This document shows positions 10,327 through 20,295 of a stretch of 43,503 nt of DNA, in pieces. The notes beneath the pieces were generated by a model. It was not told the origin of the DNA. It was given only the letters and a program-made list of their open reading frames with translations, and made no database searches. The DNA is taken from the NCBI RefSeq assembly GCF_004359215.1, contig NW_027152213.1:8318-51820 (forward strand), given 5' to 3'. Positions within the stretch are counted from its first letter, which is position 1, and each line of letters opens with the position of its first letter. The translations under genes and the position numbers were made by a program. The stretch is from Bremia lactucae. Taxonomy: Eukaryota > Oomycota > Peronosporomycetes > Peronosporales > Peronosporaceae.

Positions 10327-11130
10327 TTAATCCCTGGGATCTACAAGGCTACGAGCGACAACTATTTGAGGAGATTTCTCCTCAAGTACGTGGGGACCTA
10401 TTCCCTCAACGTCTTCCGACTGTGAACGCGCTATCACAGTCGGGTCCACTACGGTCGACTCTCTACTCGACCTGGGATCATCGTGCTGTCCATTTCGGAC
10501 AACCGGTATACTCCTTGAATGTCGCCCACTAAGCGTACATTCATGTCTCAATCCACTCGACCTATTCGAGTGGTGGACATTCGGCGCTGCCTGTGCATTA
10601 GCACACCCGCCGGCAGCTGACTCCACAGGGTGATAAGTAATCACACTGGGATCTTGTGCAGTCGTACTAACGACCGTACCACAAGTGAGGCCATCGCACT
10701 CACTCGTAGTACATCCACACGCTTGTGGACGCTCCAAGACGTTCATCAGATGGCCATCTGATGAACAAGTGGCAGGCATCTTTACAGATCGATGCTGCCA
10801 GCTAATCTTTGGCTCATATTTTCTGAGCCAAGGTAAACCTAGGATGACATCAAATATGTCATCCAAATCCAGTACGATGAAATCATCATCGTACTGTAAA
10901 TCTTTTAAAGTGTAGTGAAATTTCACTACGCGTTTCATTACTGTTATCGAAGCGCCTATCGCTAGACGCACCGTCATCCTCGTTAGAGGGATGTCGCGCT
11001 CAACATATTTGAGCCGACGACCCATAGCGACTGGCGAGAATAAAGATATTCGACGCTCCACAGTCCACTAGGGCTCTAAGTGACAAATCAATTGTCACTT
11101 TAATTTCAAGGTGATGAGGGATACTTAATC
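10327..11130 (-). pseudogene. E2 aspartic protease (retropepsin-like) and protease-RT linker
   Basis: The active site reads SLRALVDCGASN at about 11085-11046, with Asp at 11063-11065. A frameshift near 11055 follows. The C-terminal half is then open for 244 codons, including YDDDFIVLDLDDIFDVILGLPW, whose ILG motif is the second conserved part of retropepsins. The rest is a low-complexity linker to RT. The active site is D-C-G rather than the usual D-T/S-G. Five perfect hairpins fill 10741-10929. Confidence 0.85.
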
Positions 11131-11230
11131 ACCAGGTGCAGAGACACATAATGATTGTGTGTCAGGAGCAACTTCAGTCAAGAGATTTGCAATTCTCTTG
11201 AGGTTGCTGGATCAGTAGAGCGTTCCGCCC

Positions 11231-12222
11231 CTACTGACCCCCACCGTTTTTTGACGGTACACCTCGCTGTTGCCATTTCGCAACAACGTCGAACCCGCGA
11301 CCGTTGCCCTCATTGGCATACGGTCCAAAATTACGTTCAGTACCTCTCGGTACTGGGCGTGGGGCACTACACTCATGAGCGCAGTGACCTAACGTTTGAC
11401 AGCGATGGCATTTCAGCAATCGCTTGTTGTTCAAAAAACGAGATTTCTCGCTTTCGACATAAGAGAGGTCCATAGGTTCTGGACCTCCCAACTCGTGTCG
11501 TCTTGGAAGACGATATGAGCTTGAGCCTGTCTCAAGCTAAAGTCCTCCTATCCCGCAACGGATATTGCTTCTTCAAGCGTATACAGTTCCAAGCAAAACA
11601 GGTGGGTCTTTACGGGACCATCCGTAAGACCTTGCATGAACAACGTAATCAACGTGTGTTCATGAACTAAGTTATTCGTGATACAACTCGCAAAGAGTCG
11701 TACGTGCTGGGAATAAGCGTGAACATCACGCTTGCCTCGCTTGAGTTTCAGAAGCTCTGAACGAGCTCTGAACTCAGCCCTAGGCGGTTCAAACGTCTGT
11801 TTCAGCCGGGCTTTAAAAGCCTCTTGCGACCCAAAGACATATGGGTCGCGCAACTTAAGGCCCAATGCCCAAGATTTTACACGACCTGCCAAATTTGATT
11901 GAGCGAATGCGACTTGCATTTGCTCGTCGACGATGTGAAATGCCCTTATGGCATCGTCTAACTCGACAAACCATCTCAAGGTGGAGTCTTCTTCGACTCC
12001 CCTATACTTAGAGATGTCAATTTTTAAGGTTTCGGGACGACGCGTGTGCGTCATCCCAGGTACAGGGGTCTGTACCTGTTGTAACCCCAACAGTTCTACC
12101 TGTTGAGAGCCTTGCTGATTCAGCAAGGCTACCTTCTCCTTCACCTCGTCAAGTTCATGTTGTATGAATTTGGCGATGGCTGAATGGACGGCATCTCTGT
12201 CCAAACCGGACAGCATGGCCAA
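11231..12222 (-). pseudogene. E2 gag (capsid and zinc knuckle)
   Basis: The capsid-like part is open from M at 12222 to a TAG at 11548-11550 (224 codons). It includes WFVELDDAIRAF, LAGRVKSWALGLKL, TFEPPRAEFRARSELLKLKR and VHEHTLITLFMQGLTDGPVK, a typical retrotransposon gag domain. After that stop and a frameshift the nucleocapsid continues near 11491: PEPMDLSYVESEK and a CCHC knuckle CHRCQTLGHCAHEC. Gag packages the element RNA. Apart from the single stop and one frameshift the gene is well kept. Confidence 0.88.
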
Positions 12223-12373
12223 GATGGCATCGTAAACTCATTCGTTCGACCGCACGCCTTTCTATGTCACTTAGTAAGGAGTAGCTATCACGCAAAACGT
12301 GATGCGTATTTCCATTATCATCTAACATGGACATGTTAGATGATGTAACTGTGGTCCTTGGACGGACTACAAG

Positions 12374-12381
12374 TGCTACCA
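12374..12381 (-). other. Primer-binding site of E2
   Basis: On the minus strand TGGTAGCA begins two bases after the LTR end and continues as CTTGTAGTCC. TGGTAGCA is the complement of the 3' end of eukaryotic initiator tRNA-Met (UGCUACCA). The same site follows the LTRs at 14963 and 41396, and with one change (TGATAGCA) the LTR at 29601. Confidence 0.8.
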
Positions 12382-12383
12382 GG

Positions 12384-12820
12384 TGCTACGGGACACTACT
12401 GACTTGTACTGCTTCTGTACAAGTCCACTTCGTACTGCCTCAGTGCGAGTCGTGCCTCACGTCACGTCACGTACACTAGTACGTGCAGAGGAAGACTCTC
12501 TTTAAAACAATTGCTTTAAAGAGGGTTAATTAAAAACTGTATTAAATATAATAAGTTCTTCTGTTCTATCTACTTAATACTAACTTAATTATAAACTAAT
12601 ACAAAACATGTAATAAAGTCTTATCTGTCTTTCTTTGCGCGCGTCCAGCGCTGACTGGGCCGCGGAGAAAGTAGATATAATGGTCAATATCTACCAATGG
12701 ATAAGCTTTTCGAATATTACCATGTAAAGTAATACTCGCCAGATATAATGTACCTTCTAGATAATATATTAATTAACAACCTTTAAGTGTTAATTTCATG
12801 TAACGACACACCCCGTCACA
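12384..12820 (-). repeat. 5' LTR of E2 (LTR-A, 437 bp)
   Basis: Reverse copy of the LTR at 2139-2578, with termini TGTGACGGGG and GTAGCA (one terminal change each). It sits between the primer-binding site and unrelated flank at 12821. It shares the ACTTGTACTG/CAGTACAAGT-type hairpin and the purine box GCGGAGAAAGTAGATATAAT. Confidence 0.9.
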
Positions 12821-12924
12821 AAGTGAGTATATGAATTGAGTGTGTTATTTGTGAGTTAATTGATTCACGTCCATTCATTCTACAAAACGTTGCTGGCCAT
12901 CCGTTCCTCGCGACCATTGGTTTG

Positions 12925-13125
12925 TAACCACATTACTTTTTTATGTTGTAAGTCACAGCAAAAAAATGGGGGACGTCACTATCTGGCAGGATAGCGCTGA
13001 TGAACCCCAAACATCAGTTTCCTATAGGCTAAAACTTCCGGACGTTGGCGGGACCTGAATTCGCGACCTCTCAGTAAATGCTGTTACATCTTACCAACTG
13101 AGCTACAATGTGATTGATATATTAT
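12925..13125 (-). mobile_element. Degenerate tRNA-derived SINE-like sequence
   Basis: On the minus strand, from about 13115, the sequence TAGCTCAGTTGGTAAGA is a pol III box A with a tRNA D-arm, and GGTCGCGAATTCAGGTCCC about 30 bases on is a box B / T-arm. The T-stem is poorly paired and the putative acceptor strands do not pair, so it is not a working tRNA. A tRNA-unrelated body follows, then a T-rich end near 12960-12968. Oomycete SINEs with tRNA-like heads are known. No clear target duplication was seen. Confidence 0.6.
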
Positions 13126-13261
13126 AACTTTTGCTCTATACAAACCATACATATTTGCTTACAAACACATAATTAAACTATGCAAATAAAGCTATCATTT
13201 CCTACATGTGCACATATGTAATTACAGAGTTGCAACGTCACCTTCAATAGCCTACATTTGA

Positions 13262-14955
13262 TCGGTTTTTACTAAAACATTTAATGTCTCAATTTCCTCG
13301 TTGAAATTGTTTTCTCAAGATACCTAGGAATACTTGACCACGGGATTCTGCAGACTTATTTCCGCAGATTCTTGGGGGCTTATTCCCTCAAGTTTTATAT
13401 GGGGATTATCCTCCCCAACTGTTTCGAGCTGTGGTTGCACAACCACAGCGATTCTTTACGATCGACTCTCCAGTCGGTCTCGACTATTCGCACTGTCTCT
13501 TATAGACAGGCGTTGAATATTTTCTTGAATGTTGCTTTCTAAGCAAGCATCCTTGTTTCGTACGTCGAATTAAATTGTTCGACGCCCCACAATCGACTAG
13601 GGAATTGAGTGGCAAATTATTTGCCACCATAAGTTTTAAGGTGATGATGTTAATCTCATCACCTGGGGCAGTTACACGCAATGTTTGTGTGTGAGGGGCA
13701 ACTTTCGGCAAATTCACTTGACGTTTCTGGACTAGTAGGGCGGTTCGCACCTACTAACCCCGACCGTTTTTTTTTAATCCGCCTCGTCGTTCCGATTTCG
13801 CAACAGCGTCGGATCCGCGTCCTCCGCTATCCTAGTGGGACGTCTATCGTTTCGCTGTGTTTCTAGGCACTGGCCGTGGGGCATTAAACTCATAGGCGTA
13901 GTGGCCTGTCTTCTGACAACGATTGCAGTTTTGCAGTCGTTGTGACTTGAAGAGTGCTCTCCACATATGAGAGGTCCATAGGATCTGGACCTCCGTTTTC
14001 TTGTCGTCTTGAAGGACGATAAGTTCGAGAGTGGACGAAAGCCTGTTCAAGACAGAAGTCCTCCTATTTCGCTATAGAGATCGCTTAACCGAGCGACTCT
14101 CCCAAATTTAGGGCTCAAGCCGGGCTTCTGGATTTTAAGCAGGGCAAAGGTGACCTTCACTCTTTGTCCAGCGTACACGATACCTGGTCAGTCGTGTCGT
14201 GAGTCATCGATTTGATGAACAAACACAGATTACGCTGTAGATATCACAGTTCTTGCAGATGGTCCTGTTAAGACGCAACTGTTCCGGCTTGAACTACCTG
14301 GCGGCTCAAATGTTTACCTGAGCCGGGTCTTAAAGACCTCATACGGCCCGAAAACCAACGAGTCGTGAAGCGCGAGCTTTAAGGCCCAAGAGTTGGCACG
14401 TCCAGCTAAGTTGGACATCTCAAATTTTCACTTTCGTTGCATATCATTGATGCGGAGAGCTTCAATCGCGTCGTCTCATTCGACGAGCCATCTTAAAAGG
14501 GAGTCGCCTTCGACTACCTTAAACGTAGAGATTTGATTTTTAAGCTTTCGGGTCGACGTGGAAGCGTCGGCCCGCTAGCAGTATGTTATAGCTGCTGTCT
14601 CAACAATTCTTACTGTTGAGCACCCTGTTCTCTCAACACCTCCGCGTGTTGAGAGACTTACTGGTGAAGCAAGGCTACTTTTTCTTGGCCCCGTCGAGTG
14701 CATGTTGTATGAGCTCGGCTATGGCCGCATTCTGTTTATCTGTGTTGAGAATGAACAGCATGGCAACAACGGGTGGCCCGCCAACAACCAAACTCATGCG
14801 TTCGATCGCTATCCATTAAAGGTCCCTCAAATGAGTGAACCTCTTACACGTTGCGTGATAGCCTTCTTGAGGGGCTTGAAAGCTCCTTCCTTCTTCATCT
14901 AACATGTCCATGTTGATTGGAACGTGCGTAGGCCGTTCAACGAACTCCGAAGTGC
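13262..14955 (-). pseudogene. Gypsy element E3: gag and protease remnants
   Basis: Minus-strand relic colinear with E2. The gag core runs about 14900-14100 with many stops and frameshifts. A knuckle CNRCQKTGHYAYEF lies near 13935-13895, its last Cys changed to Phe. The protease ORF (13750-13484) has the active site SLVDCGASNNLIRR. The left end at about 13262 breaks off in the protease-RT linker; RT, RNase H and integrase are absent. The primer-binding complement TGCTACCA lies at 14953-14960, two bases before LTR-B. Confidence 0.82.
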
Positions 14956-14962
14956 TACCAGG

Positions 14963-15461
14963 TGTAACGGGGCACCCTTTGCAAGTACTGATAACAGTAT
15001 AAGTCAACCTACACTTATTATAGTGCCTCAACCACTTCACGTACACGACGTGCAGAGGAAGTTTCTAATTAACTAAGAAGTTGTAGCTACTAAAGGTAAA
15101 TTCTAAGGCTTTAGAATAGAGAAAGTTAAACTGTATTAATAAATTTAGTTCTTTCCTTACGATCTTCTATCTACGGACTTTAATATATTAATAACTATCT
15201 ATGCAATGCGCCTCCTTACGCGACGCCTAATCGTGTCTTGTAACGATTGGCGGGGTTGATTCAAATTTGAATCAACCAATAAAAACTAATGTCTTACTGC
15301 GTCAATACAACCAAATTTGGTAATATTGGAACTATCAAGTCAAAAATACGAAAAGATAATAAATTTGTACTTCTTTCTTTATTTCCCTCTCATGCAACAT
15401 AGTATTTTAATTATTCTTCTTATAGGAAATTTCATTTATTTAACGAGAAAACATGTTAGAT
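14963..15461 (-). repeat. 5' LTR of E3 (LTR-B, about 500 bp)
   Basis: It ends (plus reading) TGTAACGGGGCACCC beside the primer-binding site. Its outer end is decayed near 15442-15461. It shares CACGTACACGACGTGCAGA with the LTR-B copies at 25432-25741 and 29095-29501. A loop-free 24-bp palindrome (half-site GGTTGATTCAAA) lies at 15254-15277. Confidence 0.75.
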
Positions 15462-15858
15462 TTAGATAGTATGAACCCTTACGCACACCCGTGGGTGCGA
15501 CATAGTGCACAGCGAGCGCTCACAACACAAAGATTTGCAGTAGGAGTATCTGTAGAGCGCCACGCGCTATCGCTAACATTTATTCTCACTTTTACCACAC
15601 ATCTTTAACCCGCCTTCAAATAAGCTCCTCTGGCCCAATCGGTCCCTATGCAAGCCAAGGGCCTGTCACATGTATCGCTCTTGGAACCTGTAAAAAATGT
15701 CCAGTTCATATATTGTAATCAACGCGACTAGGGACGAAGCTCTCAAAAGCAGTGCAGCCGACGATACTGAAGCTTGTATTCTGTGAAGTGTTAGTTCTTT
15801 TTACCCCCTTCCGCGTTATAAGAAATAATTTCTACTTTCAAAGGACAAAAATAACATC
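15462..15858. other. No gene recognised
   Basis: I see no open frame of note and no recognisable repeat. There are two local inverted repeats, CGCACACCCGTGGGTGCG near 15482 and AGCGCCACGCGCT near 15555. It may be old flanking sequence between LTR copies. Confidence 0.4.
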
Positions 15859-16200
15859 TGTGACGGGGAATCTTTCGCTAGTACTGCTTTCGTAGTACTG
15901 ATAATAGTGTAGGCAAGGTATCACCTACCTATAAGAGTAATAAAAAAGATTAAAAATAGGATCTTATCGTTATAGAGAATATTGTAGCAGTAATGTGATA
16001 TTTTGGTTCATTCGTTGATGCAAGTCATTAGTCATTATATCAGCCTTGCCATTCGTTGCTACACGCGCGAATGGGCGGTCATTATATGTATTTGTATAGT
16101 AATATATTAAGGTCAGGACTATGAATAGATATTATAACGTAAGAACTCAAACATTGAATACTGATTTACTTTTCCCTTCACTATGTACTTCTCAGTTTTG
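15859..16200. repeat. Folded LTR-B composite
   Basis: The first 60 bases (TGTGACGGGG, then CTAGTACTG... ATAATAGTG) match the 3' end of LTR-B in reverse orientation. From about 15920 (ACCTATAAGAGTAATAAAAAAG) the sequence matches the 5' part of LTR-B in forward orientation, as at 29635. A later segment (GCTACACGCGCGAATG) fits the LTR-B middle. The two halves are thus in opposite orientation. Confidence 0.5.
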
Positions 16201-16990
16201 ACTTGTTGCTAAGCGATCGCTCATCAACTTAGAATCTTCTTCTGCGGGCCGTGTACGTGATGTAATCGGAATATTTATTATTTGACGGACTACACCGCTA
16301 CATTACTTTCCTTAACCAACAGTCACTGCAGCGACCAATATTACCTGACAGAGTGAGTATATTCCGCGAAAGGAAAGCACTTGACCTGACAGAATAAAAC
16401 CGTTAAACTTCTCTGCGAAAATGAAACACTTAATGAAACGATTTGGTTTCTCTGCAAAAGAGAAATACTTTTGGTATTTTAGGACACTGTAACTTATTAT
16501 CGCAAGGATAACAAGACCATGCAATGCGCCTTAATGGCATCTTACCTAGCAGCTGCGCGGTTGCGTGCAGGTGCTAAAGGCTCGTATGCAGCAGACGTTC
16601 TGTCGCTGCTGCGATCGATATTCAGCCTGCAGTTTCAGTTGCAGGTGCACGTGGTGAGGCGGATTTCCCATCCGACACTAATCATCTGTAAAGGCCACCG
16701 GATCACCAGGGGCCGACAAATTCAAACGTGGGTTCTGGAACACTGAATACGAAAATGTCAGTGATGTTCGGTTCGCCCGACCTGTATGGCGAGAAGGCAT
16801 ACTATAGGGCCTCCGACAACGATTAAAGTGCTAATGCTGTAGTTGCGCATCACCAGGAACGAAGTGACGGTAAAACAAATAAGCCGAAAAGGATGTTAGC
16901 TTGCCTACTAACATCAGTCAAGAGCTAAGGGGCAATTTGATGAGTATAACTCCTAATAAAAGCCTCAGTGAAACAAACTCACCGGTTCAA
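16201..16990. other. Unassigned; right part probably the decayed 3' region of E4
   Basis: No gene recognised. At 16340-16480 a motif of about 45 bp recurs imperfectly (CCTGACAGA..., TTCTCTGCGAAAATGAAACACTT, TTCTCTGCAAAAGAGAAATACTT). Beyond about 16560 short hairpins of the gypsy type resume, for example GCTGCGCGGTTGCGTGCAG and CCTGCAGTTTCAGTTGCAGG, which suggests the 3' region of E4. Confidence 0.35.
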
Positions 16991-17229
16991 GAGCAGGTAT
17001 GACCTCGGTGCACGCTTCAAGATGCATTGCTAGTCGTGAGAGGCAGGGTTACCTTGCCCCTCGTGGGGAGAACTATGTCCCTGCAGCGTCAAGGAGGCCG
17101 TTCACACGCAGAGAAAGGCGTACCCCCCCCTAGATGAGCTTTATTAAAGGACGCTAATCTTCCTTGAGATGCGCGAATGGTTTATAATTTGCAATCACTT
17201 TAAAAGCGTTACAAGCGCTCTCCTTACAA

Positions 17230-17520
17230 TTATACTTGTGGACCAAAGGATGGGTCTCGTCATAGTGATCGACGAGACCACATAATGTTATTCTTTAGAT
17301 CGTACTGAGACTCTTAGAAAATTACATTCGAGAGTACAACTGTTTCGAAATCTGCTCACGTAGCGGTGACTCAAATAGCGCTCCACGAGGAAGCGCTTCA
17401 CACCGCTCGTGTTCATCAATAGATGTGGAGGAGGAGGATACACCAGGTCCGACATAATCGGACCCGCATTTTGGACGACATGTTCAAAGTAAGTTTCAGG
17501 AAGACGCTGAGCATGCAAGT
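17230..17520 (-). pseudogene. E4 chromodomain, frameshifted
   Basis: LVYPPPPHLLMNTSGVKRFLVERYLSHR is readable near 17450-17365 (key residues KRFLVER). The aromatic-cage half is lost to a frameshift and stops, and GLVDHYDETHP resumes at about 17280-17245. The order matches E1. Confidence 0.75.
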
Positions 17521-18417
17521 TATACTCGTCAAGACATGACGTTGACGGTACAATACTTTTGCGACGCTCAGTCAGATGACCAATCGAAGTTAGCGATCAC
17601 TCATCTGGCGAACGAACGGGCGCTTCAAATTCTTCGCAACGAGCTGTCTTGAAGGATGAAATGTAACGTCTAAGCCTTCAGCAAAAGTCTCTTTCACACG
17701 TTTTGGGACGCGTAAGCTATACCCCCGGAGTATGAGCGGTAACAAGCTACTGTCCAAGATCATCAGCGGGCGGAGACGTTCGACGTAAGACGTAGGAAGC
17801 GTGAACATTCTCTCGATCGTGTATGCGTCGCCTTGGCAGGGCACAAAAAAACGAGCCCATGAACTTGGACAATCCCCACGTTCGTCAGTACCTGTTCAGG
17901 TAGATGAGCCGTAGGCAGTAGGACTAGGTCGTTAACCTTAAATAAAAGAGCATTTATGCTTTAATTTTTGTCTTTTTGAGACGTTTTTCAGGACAAGCCA
18001 CGATACGGGACGCAATGTTCATTTGCGACAACTCCTTCACGGACACAGCATCGAACATCGACGTAAAGCGCGCACCATCGCGACATTTCCAACTGATTCA
18101 CTCTGTCCACAGAACGTAACCGAGAACATCATCGCCATTATTATGGCTAGAATCTTCCCGGCTGCGTAGATCTCGTGGTGGGACTGCGTCTGCATTCGTA
18201 GCTTCTGACGCTGCTCTTCCTCTGCTATTCATTTTTGTCGGCATTTTATTTCTATCGATTCACCGTGTCCGCGATGGGTCCTTTACAAAACGGATCACCT
18301 CTTCTTGATCCATAAAGAATTCACCTACTGACTCGATTTTACTTTTGTTTCAGTGTGATCGGTGCGCACTGCGAAGGAATCGTTCTCCTCTTTAGTGAAA
18401 TCATCAATATTCTTACT

Positions 18418-18468
18418 AGAATTACTGCTGTCGATGCTGATATACTCAGCATCGACAGCAGTAATTCT
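18418..18468. repeat. Perfect 23-bp-arm hairpin in the E4 integrase
   Basis: Arms 18418-18440 and 18446-18468 are perfect complements around the 5-nt loop TATAC. Right after it, CTGATATACTCAGCATCG, which spans the loop and inner arm, is repeated directly at 18468-18485. E2 has only a 5-bp hairpin (CTGAA/TTCAG) in the corresponding region. Confidence 0.9.
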
Positions 18469-18957
18469 GATATACTCAGCATCGTAATTATCAAAGCCAG
18501 CAATAGCCTTATCGTTAATACTGAATTTGTCTTGTTCAATGTTGTTTGACTCAACACTGGTTTCCTTCGCATTGACTGTTGAGTCATTGCGGGATGAGCA
18601 GGAGCAAGATTATTCTTTGGTCCAGCGAGTCCCTCCTCCCTTAAATTTAAGTCACCCTCCGCCAAGGTGGGTGGGTATACATGGATGGCTTGAGCCGTTC
18701 ACGAAAACGGTGTATGCTTTGTTGATGCATGAAACAAATTGTTGATGGTTAAAAGTTCTGTCATCGACAAGAACTCCCATCCAATCGTAAGCGAGTGGAC
18801 GTATCCGCGAAGTATCTCTTCGAGGATACGATTCGCACAATTCGTCTGAACATCCATTTCCTGATGGTCAGAAGTTGACATTTCAATTGTGTTTCGAGTG
18901 ATTTAAACTCCGATTGTTAAAACTTCACCGTGAAGTGAGGATCTCGATCCGAAGCCT

Positions 18958-19076
18958 TTTTCAACTATGTATTTCGGCTCATTGCTCACCGTGGGATCTA
19001 CTGTTGAGCGTATAGTTCTACCTAACGGTGACGTACGCGTAATTGAGATTAAAGACGCGCTATACGTGCCCACATG
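18958..19076 (+). pseudogene. Copia-type pol fragment inserted in the E4 integrase
   Basis: One plus frame reads VERIVLPNGDVRVIEIKDAL followed by YVP. This is the conserved end of the Ty1/copia protease / pre-integrase region (the '...DALYVP' signature). E2 has no counterpart: its sequence passes from GGTAATCCGA directly to GGAGTCAAAATATC, which resumes in E4 at about 19077. It is on the strand opposite to E4. Confidence 0.65.
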
Positions 19077-19639
19077 AAGTCAAAATATCATGATAACGAA
19101 GCCACGAGTACAGCCTTTGGTTGTGATCGACTCCGGAACTGCAGCAAGATATATCAACTTGCTGAAACGATCAACAAATACAAGAATAGTTTTATTCTTG
19201 TGGGCGTATCATAGAGACGGACTGCCAATACTCTGCTGGAACAGGAAGAGTTTGTAACGGAGCACAGGTTGAAGCACCAGGCTTTACCCGTGTCAAACTT
19301 TGCAAGCACGTATGTGCTTGCAGACGAACGCATACTGGCGAGGCCTGCAAGAATTGCGACTTATCGTGAGGTTTGTTTTCTCACGTCCACGTTGCCACTT
19401 ATTGGCGCATCGTGACACCATACATGATACGCAGCACAAACCTATAAGAGTAGGAACGACGATACGACGTGTGTCACCGACAATGACTGTGCAATACAGC
19501 GTCCCATTGCGTGTGGGGTATCTATCTGAAAAGGATTGATACAATGTCAATAAGTTCTTTAGGGATTGTTGTGATGAGGTTGTCTATCGAAACTTTGCCT
19601 TCTTTCAAGGCTTTACTATGGTCGACAAGCAATGTGACG

Positions 19640-19965
19640 AAGGAACTGGCATTGCTCAGCAGCTGTGGCATCACTAGCATCACCCACAGTATACCGCTTA
19701 GGGTGCTTACTTCCGTGAACGCAATATCCTGTTCACGAATCAGGATCTGATAGAGCACATTCATCAGATTCATGGACGAAAAGATGGTACTCCTTGACAT
19801 TCAATTGATGATTTTGTCCTTTCTTGGTATCGGCGTTTGAGATGAAAGCGTAGCAGCACCGAACTTTAGAAATGTATATACTTACCTGTTGCGGCGCGCA
19901 CTCAAAATTTGCAGGGCTGTGTGAGGAGAATGACTCCCACAATGACCCGGTATTAAGCGATCGGC
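19640..19965 (-). pseudogene. E4 reverse transcriptase fragment
   Basis: It reads STIFSSMNLMNVLYQILIRE (both catalytic-region Asp positions of motif A are changed to Asn), then WVMLVMPQLLSNASSFVTLL. It ends before the Asp-Asp motif. It is joined at about 19640 to sequence that in E2 lies beyond RNase H. Confidence 0.75.
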
Positions 19966-20295
19966 AAAGAACTTGTCGATTGCTAATACTTGTTCACGAG
20001 GCAGTGGCTACTGCTTCATGATGCAGTATTTCGAACCTGGTATCAGGTCGATTTCGTGTCGAGCACCTTTGTCGTTAGGCAACTCGCATGGTATCGAACC
20101 CGGGAACACATCCACGATTTCTATCAAATTATACAAACGAGTTGTTTAAACGACATTAACGACTTTCAACGTTGAGACGTAAACGTTAGATTCAAGTCGT
20201 ATCATTGAGGACACTTTCGTCCATCGATGAGCCGTTTGTTTTCAGTAGATACTATTGCCGACCGAATATCGGCCATGTACTCGTCATCCATGAAA

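Larger units (their letters stand above)
7131..12820 (-). mobile_element. Ty3/gypsy chromovirus-type element E2, near full length, 3' end lost
   Basis: Reading right to left: 5' LTR-A (12820-12384), primer-binding site, gag, CCHC knuckle, protease, RT, RNase H and integrase, all on the minus strand in standard gypsy order. The integrase ends abruptly at 7131 after the GPY/F module; chromodomain, 3' region and 3' LTR are gone, replaced by an LTR-A piece in the opposite orientation. Multiple stops and frameshifts make pol inactive. It is the best reference here for judging deletions in E3-E6. Confidence 0.9.
17590..19450 (-). pseudogene. E4 integrase, with a Copia insert
   Basis: Pieces in order on the minus strand: zinc module remnants near 19450-19300 (CKHIRACKV), core end with MSTSDHQEMDVQTN near 18881, INNLFHASTKHTPF near 18745-18700, and the C-terminal GDAYTIERMFTLPTSYVERL near 17830-17770. 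At least three frameshifts are present. About 119 bp at 18958-19076 do not belong and are annotated separately. The 18418-18468 hairpin lies in the spacer between core and GPY/F. Confidence 0.78.
16991..20295 (-). mobile_element. Gypsy element E4, internally deleted, interrupted at both ends
   Basis: Minus strand. Reading right to left: protease-RT linker (20295-19965), RT fingers and part of palm (19965-19640), direct fusion at about 19640 to the region before the integrase, integrase (about 19450-17590) with a foreign insert, then half a chromodomain. Against E2 roughly 0.8 kb covering the RT catalytic Asp pair, thumb and RNase H is missing. At about 20296 plus-strand gag of lineage F2 begins. 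The homologous sequence in E6 continues past this point (37850), so 20296 is a junction. Confidence 0.8.

Noticed and set aside
7131..12820. Repeat-induced point mutation as the cause of element decay
   Set aside because: Damage is mainly frameshifts, deletions and inversions, not a C-to-T bias, and RIP is a fungal process not known in oomycetes.
13040..13115. A functional tRNA gene on the minus strand
   Set aside because: Boxes A and B are present, but the acceptor ends do not pair and the T-stem has mismatches, so a SINE head or pseudogene fits better.
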